Assembly: GCF_001278705.1 (NCBI RefSeq)
Contig: NZ_CP012600.1
Span: forward strand, 2,853,917-2,917,916
DNA from: Bacillus gobiensis
Lineage (GTDB): Bacteria > Bacillota > Bacilli > Bacillales > Bacillaceae
Reading direction: 5' to 3'
Length of the DNA stretch: 64,000 bases
This document shows, piece by piece, positions 9,137 through 17,554 of this stretch. Within the stretch, counting starts at the first letter, position 1. Every line of letters begins with the position of its first letter. A model generated the notes under the pieces. That model was given only the letters and a program-made list of their open reading frames with translations. It was not told where the DNA came from and made no database searches. Made by a program: the position numbers and the translations under genes.

Positions 9137-10156
9137 CTATCCGTTTGTACTAAGCGTCAACAAGCGTTTTAGGTTGTCATCAATAAATTTATTATCGGCA
9201 CTGTTGATTCCGCGACCGGCAAAATGACCCCAGATCGACTCGATAGGATCAAAAACAGCATTAGGTATAAGCTTAGCCTCGTATTTGTTATCGTCCGCCG
9301 TGCAGAAGAGATCCGTGCTCCCTGGCATGACGCAGGCAAGCGCTTTAATGCTTTTGAGCGCCTCATCGAAATCTCCGTTATAGGCGGGATTTGCACTAAT
9401 ATCTGCAAATTGGCCTGTCCATAACATGGCCAGGAAATTGTGCGGATCCATCTTCATAAAGCTATCTTCCCAGACGCCAGCCACAAAATCTGCCAATGAG
9501 TCATATCCCAGCTCACGATAAAGTTCCTCTCTGTAAAACGCCTGCGATAAGCCCCACCCCGCATAGACACGGCCAACGGCGCGCATGTCTGCAGAGGTCA
9601 ACTGGTTTAGTTTACTTGAATCGAAGCTAACTGCTGCCATGAGCGAAGCTTTCATTCCGTCCAGGACCACAAACGTTTGGGGCCAGGTCTTGGCAACTCC
9701 GGCGAAAGGTGCAATTCGTTCCACCATGTCTGGATAACTTGCCCCCCATTGGAATGATTGAATGCCTCCCATTGACCATCCAACTACGAGAGCGATCTTT
9801 TGAATGCCAAATTTTTCGGTCACCAGCCGATGCTGTAATTTAACGTTGTCATAGATGGTTACCTGCGGAAAATTAGCCCGGTCGAATGGGGGAGGCGTGT
9901 TACTGGGAGACGATGATAATCCGTTGCCCAGCAGATTTGGAACGATAATGAAATATTTCTGCGGATCTAGTGCCATGCCGTTTCCAATCAACCATTCATT
10001 CTGAACATGCTGGTCGCCAAAAGCAGTTGGATAGACGATGACATTATCTTTCTTTTCATTCAATCTTCCATAAGTCTTATAAGCAAGAAAAGCGCTCGGT
10101 AACGTCACTCCTGATTGCAAGTTTACGTCACCCAAATCAAAAATCTCATAATCCAT
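9137..10156 (-). CDS. MetX-like alpha/beta hydrolase (homoserine acetyltransferase family)
   Basis: 339 aa. The nucleophile elbow is GWSMGGIQSFQWG (about residues 146-158), the acidic residue is in PGSTDLFCTADDN, and the catalytic histidine is in IWGHFAGRG, giving the Ser-Asp-His triad of the homoserine O-acetyltransferase branch. The N-terminus has LAYKTYGRLNEKKDNVIVYP as in that family. It is shorter than typical MetX and stands apart from other methionine genes, so it is more likely a related hydrolase or acyltransferase than the methionine enzyme. Substrate unknown. Confidence 0.82.
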   Translation of the reverse strand: MDYEIFDLGDVNLQSGVTLPSAFLAYKTYGRLNEKKDNVIVYPTAFGDQHVQNEWLIGNGMALDPQKYFIIVPNLLGNGLSSSPSNTPPPFDRANFPQVTIYDNVKLQHRLVTEKFGIQKIALVVGWSMGGIQSFQWGASYPDMVERIAPFAGVAKTWPQTFVVLDGMKASLMAAVSFDSSKLNQLTSADMRAVGRVYAGWGLSQAFYREELYRELGYDSLADFVAGVWEDSFMKMDPHNFLAMLWTGQFADISANPAYNGDFDEALKSIKALACVMPGSTDLFCTADDNKYEAKLIPNAVFDPIESIWGHFAGRGINSADNKFIDDNLKRLLTLSTNG

Positions 10157-10560
10157 TGTATTGTCGCTCCCTTCAAAATGAAACCAGAATAAAACCGTTT
10201 AGCCTATTCAGCGTTAGGAAAACACCTATTTACCTGCGGACTATTTGACCCTCGATCCGCAACTGTTGGAGGACAAGAACATATATCGTTAGCTACGGTA
10301 ATTGTGCAGCGTAGTTTTAAAACATCCAAAAGGTATTGCATGGTAAAATGGTATGTTGATGGCATTACGCTCCCTCGGTACGATAGGCATGTCTGGCTGC
10401 TCAACTAATGACCAAAGTAAAAAAGCCGGAAGAACAGAACAGGAAGATTCCTATAACTGCTGTTATTGCTTCTTCTTTCATTTTTTATGTTGCTGTGTGT
10501 ACACTCTATTATAAAGTATTAAAAATTAAACACTGCTATTCTTTTACTAAATAGAAGAAA
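10157..10560. other. Gap without a recognisable gene
   Basis: A 66-codon minus-strand frame at 10204-10404 has no ribosome site and a composition rich in Cys, Ser and Pro unlike its neighbours, so I do not call it. No repeat or promoter was recognised. Confidence 0.4.
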
Positions 10561-10594
10561 ACCCGATGCCCTTACTGAAGGAATCGGGTCTTTT
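10561..10594 (+). terminator. Bidirectional terminator hairpin
   Basis: ACCCGAT (10561-10567) pairs with ATCGGGT (10583-10589), followed by CTTTT on the plus strand and preceded by AAA for the minus strand. It lies downstream of the polymerase/ligase gene at 10676-11911, which reads towards it. Confidence 0.7.
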
Positions 10595-10675
10595 AATTGC
10601 AAAAATCTCATAACGTTGTGAATCCGAATTTTCCTGACGCCACCCCTCATTGCCTATGCAGCAGATTAATCTCTT

Positions 10676-11911
10676 TTATATTTCATCTCTGTTTCCTTCT
10701 AATTTTCCGGTGTATGAGAGAACGATACATAACACTAAAATTAAGTTTAAAGGGAACACCGTTTCAATAGGCAAATTGATCATAGCAGTATAAAAACCAA
10801 TCACATAAAAGAATGCTGCGTAAAAAAGCCGAATATGCTTGCTGCCTCTATTATTTTCAATAATCTCGGCCAGCCTTTTTATAGTTACAATCCCTATATA
10901 AAGGAAAGCCAGGAGATAGAATATACCAAAATTAAGCAGCAAGTTAAGATAACCAGTTTCTGCGTATTTTCCAAGTGGTTCTGTATTAAAACCGAGCAAA
11001 TATTCAGGTTTTAAATTTTCTAAATGGAGAAACCCTGCTCCATGTCCTTCAAAGCTTCCCTGTTTCAACTCCATATAACTTGTCCAGAATTCCGATGGCT
11101 CTATAGAGATTTTAAAACCCGAGTAAAAAATTATAATTCCAAATAGAATTCCCACAATTAATTTTAGCCATCTAGCCTTAGAATCAAATAAGTAAAGCAT
11201 AGTTAAACCTATCAATCCAGACATAATTAAGGTAAATACACCTGTGATTGATTGTGTGAATAAAAGCGTTGCCAAAAGAGAAATAATTAAAAGAGTCTTT
11301 TTTGCGATACTAAAGCTGCTTTTGATGACAAATGGAATTAAAAACGGAATGATTAAAGCAAAGCCGTTCGGATCGTCCCAAATTGAACCAAATCGAACTG
11401 ATAATGAATTCGGATACCCGAGAGCTGGAAGCCTTCCAAACGCATAATAATTAATCAGTTGATAGACCTCAACAATAATTGCCACATAAATAAATACCTC
11501 TATGCACCTGTTAATAATATTGTAATTGATTCGTTGAAACGGAAAACCATAAAACAACAAAGGTACTGAAAAAAACAAACCTGTTTGCAGCAAATAATCA
11601 TTTTTCATGAATATAAAATTACTTACTGAAAACGTGAATAGGACAAAAACAGTTGTAATATCTACCCAAACTGATTTTTGATAGAAAAACGATGATTCTT
11701 TTAAAGATAATAGCAGCATCAAAAACAGTAGCAGTATTCCTGCAAAAATTGCATATTTGCCAAGCTGATATAACATCGGGGTGTCGGAATAGGCATAGCT
11801 TGTTGTCGCACTATTGTATTGCAATGGGTATCTGTACGATAGATAATAAAACGACAATAGGAATAAACTCAAAATAAACCATGACCAAACTTTTGAGGTA
11901 TCATACGTCAT
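10676..11911 (-). CDS. O-antigen ligase / polymerase-like membrane protein
   Basis: 411 aa from ATG 11911, chosen because GGGGGG stands just upstream; a frame extension to 11980 has no ribosome site and crosses the operator. It has about ten hydrophobic helices and a large loop around WTSYMELKQGSFEGHGAGFL near residue 280, the topology of the Wzy/WaaL (PF04932-like) family. It may polymerise or ligate the product of the adjacent glycosyltransferase block. GRLPALGYPNSLSVRFGSIW resembles the region before the conserved loop in such proteins. It stands alone on its strand between terminators and is preceded by GTTCT operator-like sites. Confidence 0.8.
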   Translation of the reverse strand: MTYDTSKVWSWFILSLFLLSFYYLSYRYPLQYNSATTSYAYSDTPMLYQLGKYAIFAGILLLFLMLLLSLKESSFFYQKSVWVDITTVFVLFTFSVSNFIFMKNDYLLQTGLFFSVPLLFYGFPFQRINYNIINRCIEVFIYVAIIVEVYQLINYYAFGRLPALGYPNSLSVRFGSIWDDPNGFALIIPFLIPFVIKSSFSIAKKTLLIISLLATLLFTQSITGVFTLIMSGLIGLTMLYLFDSKARWLKLIVGILFGIIIFYSGFKISIEPSEFWTSYMELKQGSFEGHGAGFLHLENLKPEYLLGFNTEPLGKYAETGYLNLLLNFGIFYLLAFLYIGIVTIKRLAEIIENNRGSKHIRLFYAAFFYVIGFYTAMINLPIETVFPLNLILVLCIVLSYTGKLEGNRDEI

Positions 11912-11926
11912 TTTAACCCCCCTAAT

Positions 11927-11972
11927 GTTCTTTTTAAAGAACATTATATCATTAAAAAGAACAAAAGAGAAC
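11927..11972 (-). promoter_or_regulatory. Promoter with cluster of SinR-like GTTCT sites upstream of the polymerase gene
   Basis: The plus strand shows GTTCTTTTTAAAGAAC (11927-11942, an inverted repeat) and then AAAAGAAC (11955-11962) and AAAAGAGAAC (11963-11972). On the minus strand this reads as tandem GTTCTCT and GTTCTTT half-sites, a TATAAT (-10) between them and the palindrome, then the ribosome site. GTTCTYT is the published core of SinR binding in Bacillus subtilis, where it represses matrix genes. Binding here is inference. Confidence 0.6.
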
Positions 11973-12062
11973 AATTTCATCTCTTAATTTTTATATTTCG
12001 ACAGCTAACCCTCCGTTTTTGTCAGATTATTTCCAATCATGAATTTTTTCAGTTACAAACAA

Positions 12063-12091
12063 TTGACGCTTGCAAAATCTAGTGGTATTCT
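12063..12091 (+). promoter_or_regulatory. SigA-type promoter of the lasso-like peptide
   Basis: TTGACG (12063-12068), a 17-base spacer and TATTCT (12086-12091) on the plus strand form a good vegetative promoter 120 bases upstream of the peptide's ATG. GTTCT-type sites follow directly downstream. Confidence 0.65.
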
Positions 12092-12106
12092 GTTCTAAAT
12101 AAAGAG
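12092..12106 (+). promoter_or_regulatory. GTTCT-type (SinR-like) site 1 of the peptide gene
   Basis: GTTCTAAATAAAGAG is an imperfect inverted repeat overlapping the end of the -10 element. Occupation would block initiation. The motif resembles the perfect 16-mer at 14139 and 42570. Confidence 0.45.
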
Positions 12107-12157
12107 TTTTCATCGTATTATAAAGCTATATGACGGTTTTTGTAGTTATCATTTACT

Positions 12158-12173
12158 GTTCTTTAAAAGAAAC
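12158..12173 (+). promoter_or_regulatory. GTTCT-type (SinR-like) site 2 of the peptide gene
   Basis: GTTCTTTAAAAGAAAC lies in the untranslated leader, 38 bases before the ATG. It contains the exact GTTCTTT core and a partial inverted half. Confidence 0.5.
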
Positions 12174-12211
12174 TATTGCTCTATGCTTCAAATATGAAGG
12201 AGGTGATAGTA

Positions 12212-12340
12212 ATGGAGAAAAAAATCTGGAAAGAGCCGACTCTAGAAGTTCTAAACATGAATCAAACGATGGCTGGAAAAGGAACAGTTATAATTGACAT
12301 TATTTCTGAAGACGATTTTGATATCAAAAATCCAAGCTAA
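12212..12340 (+). CDS. Orphan lasso peptide precursor (paeninodin-like), 42 aa
   Basis: ATG at 12212 sits behind a perfect AAGGAGGTGAT ribosome site. The 42-residue product has a leader with W6-x-x-P9-x-L11 (KIWKEPTLEVLNM), the aromatic-xx-P-x-L element recognised by the precursor-binding RRE protein, and Thr19 at position -2 of the predicted cleavage. The predicted core starts at Ala21 (AGKGTVIID) with Asp29 as residue 9, so an Ala1-Asp9 ring would form as in paeninodin. The core ends in Ser42; paeninodin is phosphorylated on its C-terminal serine. It is the only plus-strand gene in this block, with its own promoter and terminator. No cyclase, protease, kinase or transporter gene lies in the window. 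Identification is by motif, not by search. Confidence 0.75.
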   Translation: MEKKIWKEPTLEVLNMNQTMAGKGTVIIDIISEDDFDIKNPS

Positions 12341-12364
12341 TTAAAAAAATATGATTTTCTTATA

Positions 12365-12402
12365 ACCCTGTATGCCTATCAAAAGGTATAGAGGGTATTT
12401 TT
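12365..12402 (+). terminator. Terminator of the lasso-like peptide gene
   Basis: ACCCT (12365-12369) with TA and CC extensions pairs with AGGGT (12392-12396), followed by ATTTTT. It lies 25 bases after the stop codon, giving a monocistronic transcript. Confidence 0.75.
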
Positions 12403-12423
12403 CATTAAACACATAAATTAAGA

Positions 12424-12449
12424 GTGTCCCAGCTTTTAGGACACCCTTT
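12424..12449. terminator. Hairpin between convergent genes
   Basis: GTGTCC (12424-12429) pairs with GGACAC (12439-12444), followed on the plus strand by CCCTTTTT. It separates the peptide transcript from the convergent glycosyltransferase gene ending at 12469. Confidence 0.6.
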
Positions 12450-12468
12450 TTGATAGACTGCGATTCTA

Positions 12469-13995
12469 TTAAGCTGTATGTCTTGCTCTAAGCGACCAAA
12501 TTTGACGCAGCATAATCAATGATGCAAATATTGTTAAGTACGTTAAAACAATCCAGCCGGACATTAAGTATGGGTGTGTCGCTTCTTGGACAACGGAACT
12601 TGTCAGATAATCCCTAAAATACATACAAGCAAGAACAACAGAAGTTATCAACAAAATTAGCAATAATAGACCTTGTGTAAGTTTACTCTTTGTCTGTCCG
12701 CTTTCAGCCATATACTGATTTGCCCAGCCATCCTTTTTATCGGTTGATAATTTCTCAAACCAAACCTGGCAAAATGTCATTAGGTTTACCAACAAATAAA
12801 GCTCCGGACTTATCAGAAGCCCGGCTAAAATAACGTCTATCGGCCGGCTCATTGGAGTTTTCACCGCCAATATGATATTAAGAACAGAAGCTAAGCCAAT
12901 TGGTATTAACCAAATCCAAGACCAGACAAATTGGTCGGTTGCTAATGAGACTGTCAGTAAAGCAATAAACATCACACGAATCACTAAATCCATCACCATT
13001 TTACCTTGGGATCTCCAAATTCTCCCTGTATGCCTCGTTTTAATATCTATATCTTTATTTGTTAACAAATCAACTGTACCTGATGACCATTTATTTCTCT
13101 GCTGCCTGAAGGCGTGGTAAGATTTCATCGCATCTACAAAGCAGCGGGCCTTTGGGCTAATTAATGTTTTCCATCCCGATTTTTGTAATTGCCATGTCAG
13201 CAGCATATCTTCTACATCACTTTCGTATTGCCAAGGAGCATCAAGCTTATTGTTATTTACAATATCCTGTAAAGCTTCCGGTCGGAACAATGTTGCCTGC
13301 CCGCCTAATACGTATGTGCTTCCGCCTCGATATTGCAAATCTAAAAGCCAGCTCGCCATATCTTGCTTTTGCTGATGTGTCCACCAGCGAGCGATAGGAC
13401 CGCCGTATTGTCCACTGGCGATTTTTTCTTCGTAATAAGGGTCATCCTTTGAAAGCTTACTCTTTTTCTTTGGCATTCTCATCGTATACTTCGCCATAAC
13501 TCCCCCGATATTCCGCGCACTCATTAGACCTTCCCACATGTATTTCAGGGCGTTCGGAGCAAGCCTGCTGTCAGCGTCCATCCCGAGTATGGCTTTTACT
13601 GATCTTTGATATACCTGTTGATATTCAGTCATTTCAGTGTAGTGAATATCTAGCATATCTCCATAAATTTGCTTCCATATTGTGTTTAATGCACCGACTT
13701 TACGCTGTTTATTGTTTACAGTTTTGATGACGTTTACATTTGTTTTATATTCTTTGCCAAAGGCTTTAGCAAGTTCTTCTGTTCTATCAGTACAGTTGTC
13801 AGCAATTACATAAACGTCAAGATCAACACCTTTTGGCAACGATTGGTCATACAAACCTTGTAAACAATCTTCGATAGACTTCTCTTCATTGTGAGCAGGA
13901 ATGAATACGGCGATTCTTGGTTTCATGTATGTGTGGCGAATGTTAGGAGCTTTAGGTAATGTCGTCGTTTCCCTTCTTACTATTGTTTCTTGCAT
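12469..13995 (-). CDS. Membrane-bound processive family-2 glycosyltransferase
   Basis: 508 aa. The GT2 domain has IAVFIPAHNEEKSIEDCL (about 29-46), the DxD-like GMDADSRLAPNAL, the acceptor/gating part SDVEDMLLTWQL and the processivity motif QQRNKW. About five membrane helices follow from residue 340. This is the hyaluronan/cellulose/poly-GlcNAc synthase architecture: chain extension coupled to export. The neighbouring galU suggests UDP-glucose or a derived sugar, but the donor cannot be read from sequence. It has a long leader with operator-like sites. Confidence 0.85.
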   Translation of the reverse strand: MQETIVRRETTTLPKAPNIRHTYMKPRIAVFIPAHNEEKSIEDCLQGLYDQSLPKGVDLDVYVIADNCTDRTEELAKAFGKEYKTNVNVIKTVNNKQRKVGALNTIWKQIYGDMLDIHYTEMTEYQQVYQRSVKAILGMDADSRLAPNALKYMWEGLMSARNIGGVMAKYTMRMPKKKSKLSKDDPYYEEKIASGQYGGPIARWWTHQQKQDMASWLLDLQYRGGSTYVLGGQATLFRPEALQDIVNNNKLDAPWQYESDVEDMLLTWQLQKSGWKTLISPKARCFVDAMKSYHAFRQQRNKWSSGTVDLLTNKDIDIKTRHTGRIWRSQGKMVMDLVIRVMFIALLTVSLATDQFVWSWIWLIPIGLASVLNIILAVKTPMSRPIDVILAGLLISPELYLLVNLMTFCQVWFEKLSTDKKDGWANQYMAESGQTKSKLTQGLLLLILLITSVVLACMYFRDYLTSSVVQEATHPYLMSGWIVLTYLTIFASLIMLRQIWSLRARHTA

Positions 13996-14138
13996 TTCTT
14001 AACACCCCTTTTTACATGAATTTTGTTTTTAAAACTTCCTTTATGTACACTAACCTCTAATCTATGTATGTTAATGTGCATTGGGAAGGTTTAACCTGTA
14101 TACTTTCTTTTTGTTTATATACGTAAACAAAAGAGTTT

Positions 14139-14154
14139 GTTCTTAATAAAGAAC
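14139..14154 (-). promoter_or_regulatory. Perfect 16-bp palindrome in the leader of the GT2 gene
   Basis: GTTCTTAATAAAGAAC, preceded by TTT, is an inverted repeat identical to the one at 42570-42585 and one base different from 59525-59540. It carries the SinR-like GTTCTTT core on the minus strand. It is 144 bases upstream of the ATG. Confidence 0.55.
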
Positions 14155-14394
14155 AGTGTTAGTTATTTGCTTAAATCGACTTCCCTAGAAACCTCTGATC
14201 ATATGTATCTTCGAACTTTTTGAAATTCTATGTAAGAATAGTAGTGAGGTACCTAGATCATAAATTGAAGTTAGAAGATAAATTATGCCAATAGAATGAG
14301 TAAATAGCATCATTAATAAACATTACTTAAGTATGTAATTATGTCTAATATTTACTTACATATCCTCCATAAGTTGTATTCGAATTCCATTATT

Positions 14395-14436
14395 ATTATA
14401 CCTTAATGAAATAGTTTCCGTTCTAAAAAACGAACG
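14395..14436 (-). promoter_or_regulatory. Putative promoter with GTTCT-type inverted repeat, GT2 gene
   Basis: CGTTCTAAAAAACGAACG (14419-14436) lies just upstream of a TATAAT on the minus strand (14395-14400). The same arrangement, with the same GTCGTTCGTTTTTTAGAAC string, occurs before capA at 16556-16606. The -35 is poor, so an activator may be needed or the site may be a repressor target. Confidence 0.45.
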
Positions 14437-14478
14437 ACAATATCCGATTATAATAGATAAAATAAGCGCAAATTTTTA

Positions 14479-14492
14479 TGTAAGCGATACCA
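14479..14492. promoter_or_regulatory. cre-like site upstream of the GT2 promoter
   Basis: TGTAAGCGATACCA fits the catabolite-responsive element consensus (TGWNANCGNTNWCA) at 13 of 14 positions. CcpA binding is inferred only. Related TGTAAGCG sites lie upstream of the three capA genes. Confidence 0.45.
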
Positions 14493-14744
14493 ATTGTATT
14501 GTGGTTGCAGTGTTCAAGACGACACACTTCTACATTTAAAATACAAAGTTAAGGATCAAACTTCAGAAATTTCAATTCTATCTTAGTTAACGGTGATTTC
14601 ATCAAAATAAGAGGCTTCAGCTCTGTTGAAGTTGTCAGGAGGTGCTGCTAATCGGAAAATGCTTTGTGGGGATTAATGTGGAGGCTGCCATTATCAGACG
14701 GCAGCCTATTCGAATAGATGTGCCTGAGGACAAAATGCCTTGTT

Positions 14745-15626
14745 CTACATCTCAATTCTTCTTTCGTCAACTAACCTTTCCATAAAACGAAGCAATTCCT
14801 CTTTCAGCTCTTTATGTTGCAGAGCAAACTCGATGGTCGTTTTAATAAATCCGAACTTTTCACCTACATCATATCTTGTTCCAGAAAAATCATAGGCGTA
14901 TACAGATTGGACTTCGTTTAATTTCTGAATTGCATCTGTCAGTTGGATTTCTCCTCCTGCGCCTGTTTCTTGATTATCTAAAAAATTGAAGATTTCCGGA
15001 GTAAGTATGTAACGGCCCATGATCGCTAAATTTGATGGTGCATCTTCTTTCTTTGGCTTTTCAACGAATGTGGCCACCTTATATAGGTCATCTTCTTTAG
15101 AAACCGGGTCAATTATGCCGTAGCGCTCTGTTTGGTCATCCTCTACAAATTGGACTCCAATGACAGACGATTCCGTTTTTGTATATTCATTGATTAATTG
15201 CTTTGTACAAGGAATATCAGCTTGAACAATGTCATCTCCTAAAAGAACAGCAAATGGTTCGTTGCCGATGAATTTTCTCGCACACCATACCGCATGCCCT
15301 AATCCTTTCGGCTCTTTTTGTCTTATATAATGAAGATTAATGGAAGAAGACTGTTTCACTTTTTCCAAAAGTTCGAACTTCCCTTTTTCAAACAAATTTT
15401 GTTCAAGCTCAAAATTATGATCAAAATGGTCTTCAATCGCTCTTTTTCCTTTACCTGTTACAATAATAATGTCTTCAATGCCAGACTCGATGGCTTCTTC
15501 GACAATGTATTCAATAGTAGGCTTATCTACGATCGGAAGCATTTCTTTCGGCATTGCTTTAGTTGCAGGAAGAAACCTTGTTCCTAATCCAGCAGCAGGT
15601 ATGATTGCTTTTTTCACTTCTCTCAT
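14745..15626 (-). CDS. galU: UTP-glucose-1-phosphate uridylyltransferase (copy 1)
   Basis: 293 aa, the usual length for GalU/GtaB. It carries the nucleotide-binding signature [20 protein letters not shown] (about 7-26), [20 protein letters not shown] and the metal-site segment [10 protein letters not shown]. It makes UDP-glucose from UTP and glucose-1-phosphate in the cytoplasm, the precursor for EPS and teichoic acid. It lies 136 bases downstream of capA copy 1. Unlike copies 2 and 3 it has no EAR element upstream. Confidence 0.95.
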   Translation of the reverse strand: MREVKKAIIPAAGLGTRFLPATKAMPKEMLPIVDKPTIEYIVEEAIESGIEDIIIVTGKGKRAIEDHFDHNFELEQNLFEKGKFELLEKVKQSSSINLHYIRQKEPKGLGHAVWCARKFIGNEPFAVLLGDDIVQADIPCTKQLINEYTKTESSVIGVQFVEDDQTERYGIIDPVSKEDDLYKVATFVEKPKKEDAPSNLAIMGRYILTPEIFNFLDNQETGAGGEIQLTDAIQKLNEVQSVYAYDFSGTRYDVGEKFGFIKTTIEFALQHKELKEELLRFMERLVDERRIEM

Positions 15627-15762
15627 TCTACTCTTCTCTCCTTAAATTTGCTTCGTTATTTTTTAACTATTGTATGATTTCAATCTTGGGTATATTAAGA
15701 TCATTTAGAGTATCTAACGACAAACGATTAAGGAATCCAAGAAACCACAATTATATCAAGTG

Positions 15763-16509
15763 TTAGATGACATTACCGCTCTCTTTTACAACACTAGCTG
15801 TCGGTCTATCGATTTTGTCTTCAGATATTGATTTTTTTGATACATTTGAAACTAAACCCAACACAGGAACTTTTAAAAGAGTCTCAATCTCATTTTCACT
15901 TTTGATTGTATTATCGAAATATTCAAGAATAAAAGTTAAGCCGACACCAGCCATTAAACCAACTATGAAAGCAATTGCAATATTAAGTGTACGGCGGGGG
16001 CTTACCGGTACAGGATTGCTATCCTGCTGCGCTTCAGACAACACACTTACATTGTCGATATTCATAATATTTTTGACTTCTGCTTGAAAAACTTCTCCGA
16101 CCTTATTTGCAATTGCTGTTGCTTGTTCAAAATTACTGTTCTCTACCGATAGTCTAATGACTTGTGATTCATTTTCACTCGATACTGTAATCATGGAATT
16201 CAACGATTCCATTGATTCATCCAGATTTAAGTCCTCTTTTACCTTTTCCAGGATGACTGGACTTTTAATAATGACGCTGTATGTATTAATTAGCTCTAAG
16301 TTGGTTTGAATCTCGTTATAATCGAAACGAGGTTCATCAGATCTTGTTTGGCTAACTAGAAGTTGAGTTGAAGCTTGATAGGTTGGAGTGAGATAAAAGT
16401 AGTTTACAAAAAAGCTTAGTAAAGTTGCAGCGAATGTCACCAACACGATTAAGGTCAGCCGTTTTCGAAGAATTAAAAAAATTTCTTTTAAGCTTATAGC
16501 CTGTTCCAT
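15763..16509 (-). CDS. Wzz/CapA-type chain-length and kinase-modulator protein (copy 1)
   Basis: 248 aa. A Wzz domain has a first membrane helix at about 19-39 and a second at about 174-196, flanking an extracellular part (TYQASTQLLVSQTRSDEPRF). The C-terminal tail contains EYFDNTIKSENEIETLLKVP, the segment that activates a cognate BY-kinase in YwqC/CapA proteins. No kinase gene follows in this block, only galU, so it may use a kinase from another module. The start has TAGGAGGATATC upstream. Confidence 0.9.
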   Translation of the reverse strand: MEQAISLKEIFLILRKRLTLIVLVTFAATLLSFFVNYFYLTPTYQASTQLLVSQTRSDEPRFDYNEIQTNLELINTYSVIIKSPVILEKVKEDLNLDESMESLNSMITVSSENESQVIRLSVENSNFEQATAIANKVGEVFQAEVKNIMNIDNVSVLSEAQQDSNPVPVSPRRTLNIAIAFIVGLMAGVGLTFILEYFDNTIKSENEIETLLKVPVLGLVSNVSKKSISEDKIDRPTASVVKESGNVI

Positions 16510-16555
16510 GATATCCTCCTATTTTTTTGATTAGAATCGATTTATTAACAACTCC

Positions 16556-16606
16556 ATTATACCTTTTAAAAGAACGAATAAAAGAGTGTTGTTCTAAAAA
16601 ACGAAC
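16556..16606 (-). promoter_or_regulatory. Promoter region of capA copy 1 with GTTCT-type sites
   Basis: On the minus strand: GTTCGTTTTTTAGAAC (16591-16606), then CGTTCTTTTAAAAG (16568-16576 core) and TATAAT (16556-16561). The string is shared with 14395-14436. The sites overlap the region between -35 and -10, which suits repression by a SinR-like protein. Confidence 0.5.
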
Positions 16607-16651
16607 GACATTGTTCGACATTTACGCCTATATTCAATAACTATTCACCAA

Positions 16652-16665
16652 TGTAAGCGTTTTAT
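16652..16665. promoter_or_regulatory. cre-like site upstream of capA copy 1
   Basis: TGTAAGCGTTTTAT matches the left half and core of a cre site but lacks the final CA. It recurs upstream of capA copies 2 and 3. Confidence 0.3.
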
Positions 16666-16810
16666 TTATTGTTACAAAAATACAAATGATCGCGACACAT
16701 TTTGACATTTCTTAAAAAGAGCAGTATAAAGTTTTTTATTTTTCAATATTAGAATCAGAAATAAAATATTCTATCTATAAGTTGTGAATGGTAACATAAA
16801 AAAAGAACAG

Positions 16811-16892
16811 ACCATCCCATCCAACAAACGAGGTGTCTCATTCGTGGTATACATCATCAAATTCATCTATGGCTTCCTGCTCCCGCCCGGAT
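16811..16892 (+). repeat. 82-bp perfect direct repeat, left copy (5' end of YdcF-like gene)
   Basis: These 82 bases are identical to 21385-21466, which covers the ribosome site and first codons of the intact YdcF-like gene. Identity stops abruptly at both ends. The two copies bracket the LXG-LHH toxin locus, so the left copy is a footprint of its insertion. Confidence 0.85.
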
Positions 16893-17066
16893 GGATGGAG
16901 ACCACCTCTTATCCATAGCGATCGTGGGTTCCAATACACCTCTCATGGCTTCAAACGCAAAATAAAAAAAGCAGAGATGACACAAAGTATGTCACGGGTG
17001 GGGAAATGTATTGATAATGGGCCAATGGAATCTTTTTGGGGAACACAACTTAAGCCCACCAAATAA
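16893..17066 (+). pseudogene. IS3-family (IS150-like) transposase C-terminal fragment
   Basis: The frame continuing from the repeat encodes LIHSDRGFQYTSHGFKRKIK and then MSRVGKCIDNGPMESFWGTQLK. These carry the second Asp (HSDRG) and the Glu (MESFWG) of the IS3 DDE core, but the N-terminal half and the first Asp are missing. It is fused in frame to the truncated YdcF start, plainly debris of a rearrangement. Confidence 0.85.
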
Positions 17067-17086
17067 ACGAAGAGCTTGTCTTTTTA

Positions 17087-17554
17087 TCAATCCTCGTCGT
17101 CCCAATCTTCATCTTCTTCCCAGTTTTCTTTTTTGTCTTGAAGTCGATTATATAAAAATTCAATAAAGCTTTCTGCTTCAATGTTTTCATACCCACCAAG
17201 ATTATCCCATACTATCACGGGGCATTCTCCATTAGTCATTTCGTTTGTATCAAGACAATAGGAATATATGTCAATATCCTCTATAACTACAAGTCCATCA
17301 GTTAATCCATAGTCTCTTTTATAGTCTTCTGTACGTTTAACAACCGATGCGGAATCAAAGTTATATCCTAATATCAGTACACCAAACATTCCTCCTGCTC
17401 CATACTTTCTTAAAAACCACTTATAACTTTCGGGTAGTTTCACATTAAGAGAATCTTCTATTTCATCTATATTTTTATCACTTGTTCCTCCTGTGAATAT
17501 GCCTCTTTCCTTATTATTATTTATAAAGTCTTCAACTTTTACATAATCGAACAT
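17087..17554 (-). CDS. SUKH (SMI1/KNR4) immunity protein 2
   Basis: 155 aa from ATG 17554 (GACGAGGTG upstream). It has [20 protein letters not shown] and [16 protein letters not shown] and an acidic tail ([12 protein letters not shown]). It is a close paralog of the immunity gene at 18691-19155. The upstream toxin-tip fragment reads into it without a stop, so an in-frame fusion from 17728 is also possible. It probably protects against the LHH nuclease whose tip remnant precedes it. Confidence 0.85.
   Translation of the reverse strand: MFDYVKVEDFINNNKERGIFTGGTSDKNIDEIEDSLNVKLPESYKWFLRKYGAGGMFGVLILGYNFDSASVVKRTEDYKRDYGLTDGLVVIEDIDIYSYCLDTNEMTNGECPVIVWDNLGGYENIEAESFIEFLYNRLQDKKENWEEDEDWDDED

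Larger units (their letters stand above)
14155..14744. other. 590-bp gap: promoter/leader region and hairpin, no gene
   Basis: The gap holds the GT2 upstream region described separately and a strong hairpin AGGCTGCC (14682-14689) / GGCAGCCT (14700-14707) close to the 3' end of galU, which may terminate or stabilise that transcript. I saw no convincing reading frame. Confidence 0.45.

Noticed and set aside
10204..10404. 66-codon minus-strand frame
   Set aside because: No ribosome site, unusual composition, and no match to any family I know.
11912..11980. N-terminal extension of the polymerase gene
   Set aside because: The extension has no ribosome site and would translate through the operator cluster; the ATG at 11911 has GGGGGG before it.
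14682..14707. Strong hairpin near the galU copy 1 end as a terminator
   Set aside because: The stem is perfect but no T run follows on the minus strand, so I only mention it within the gap description.
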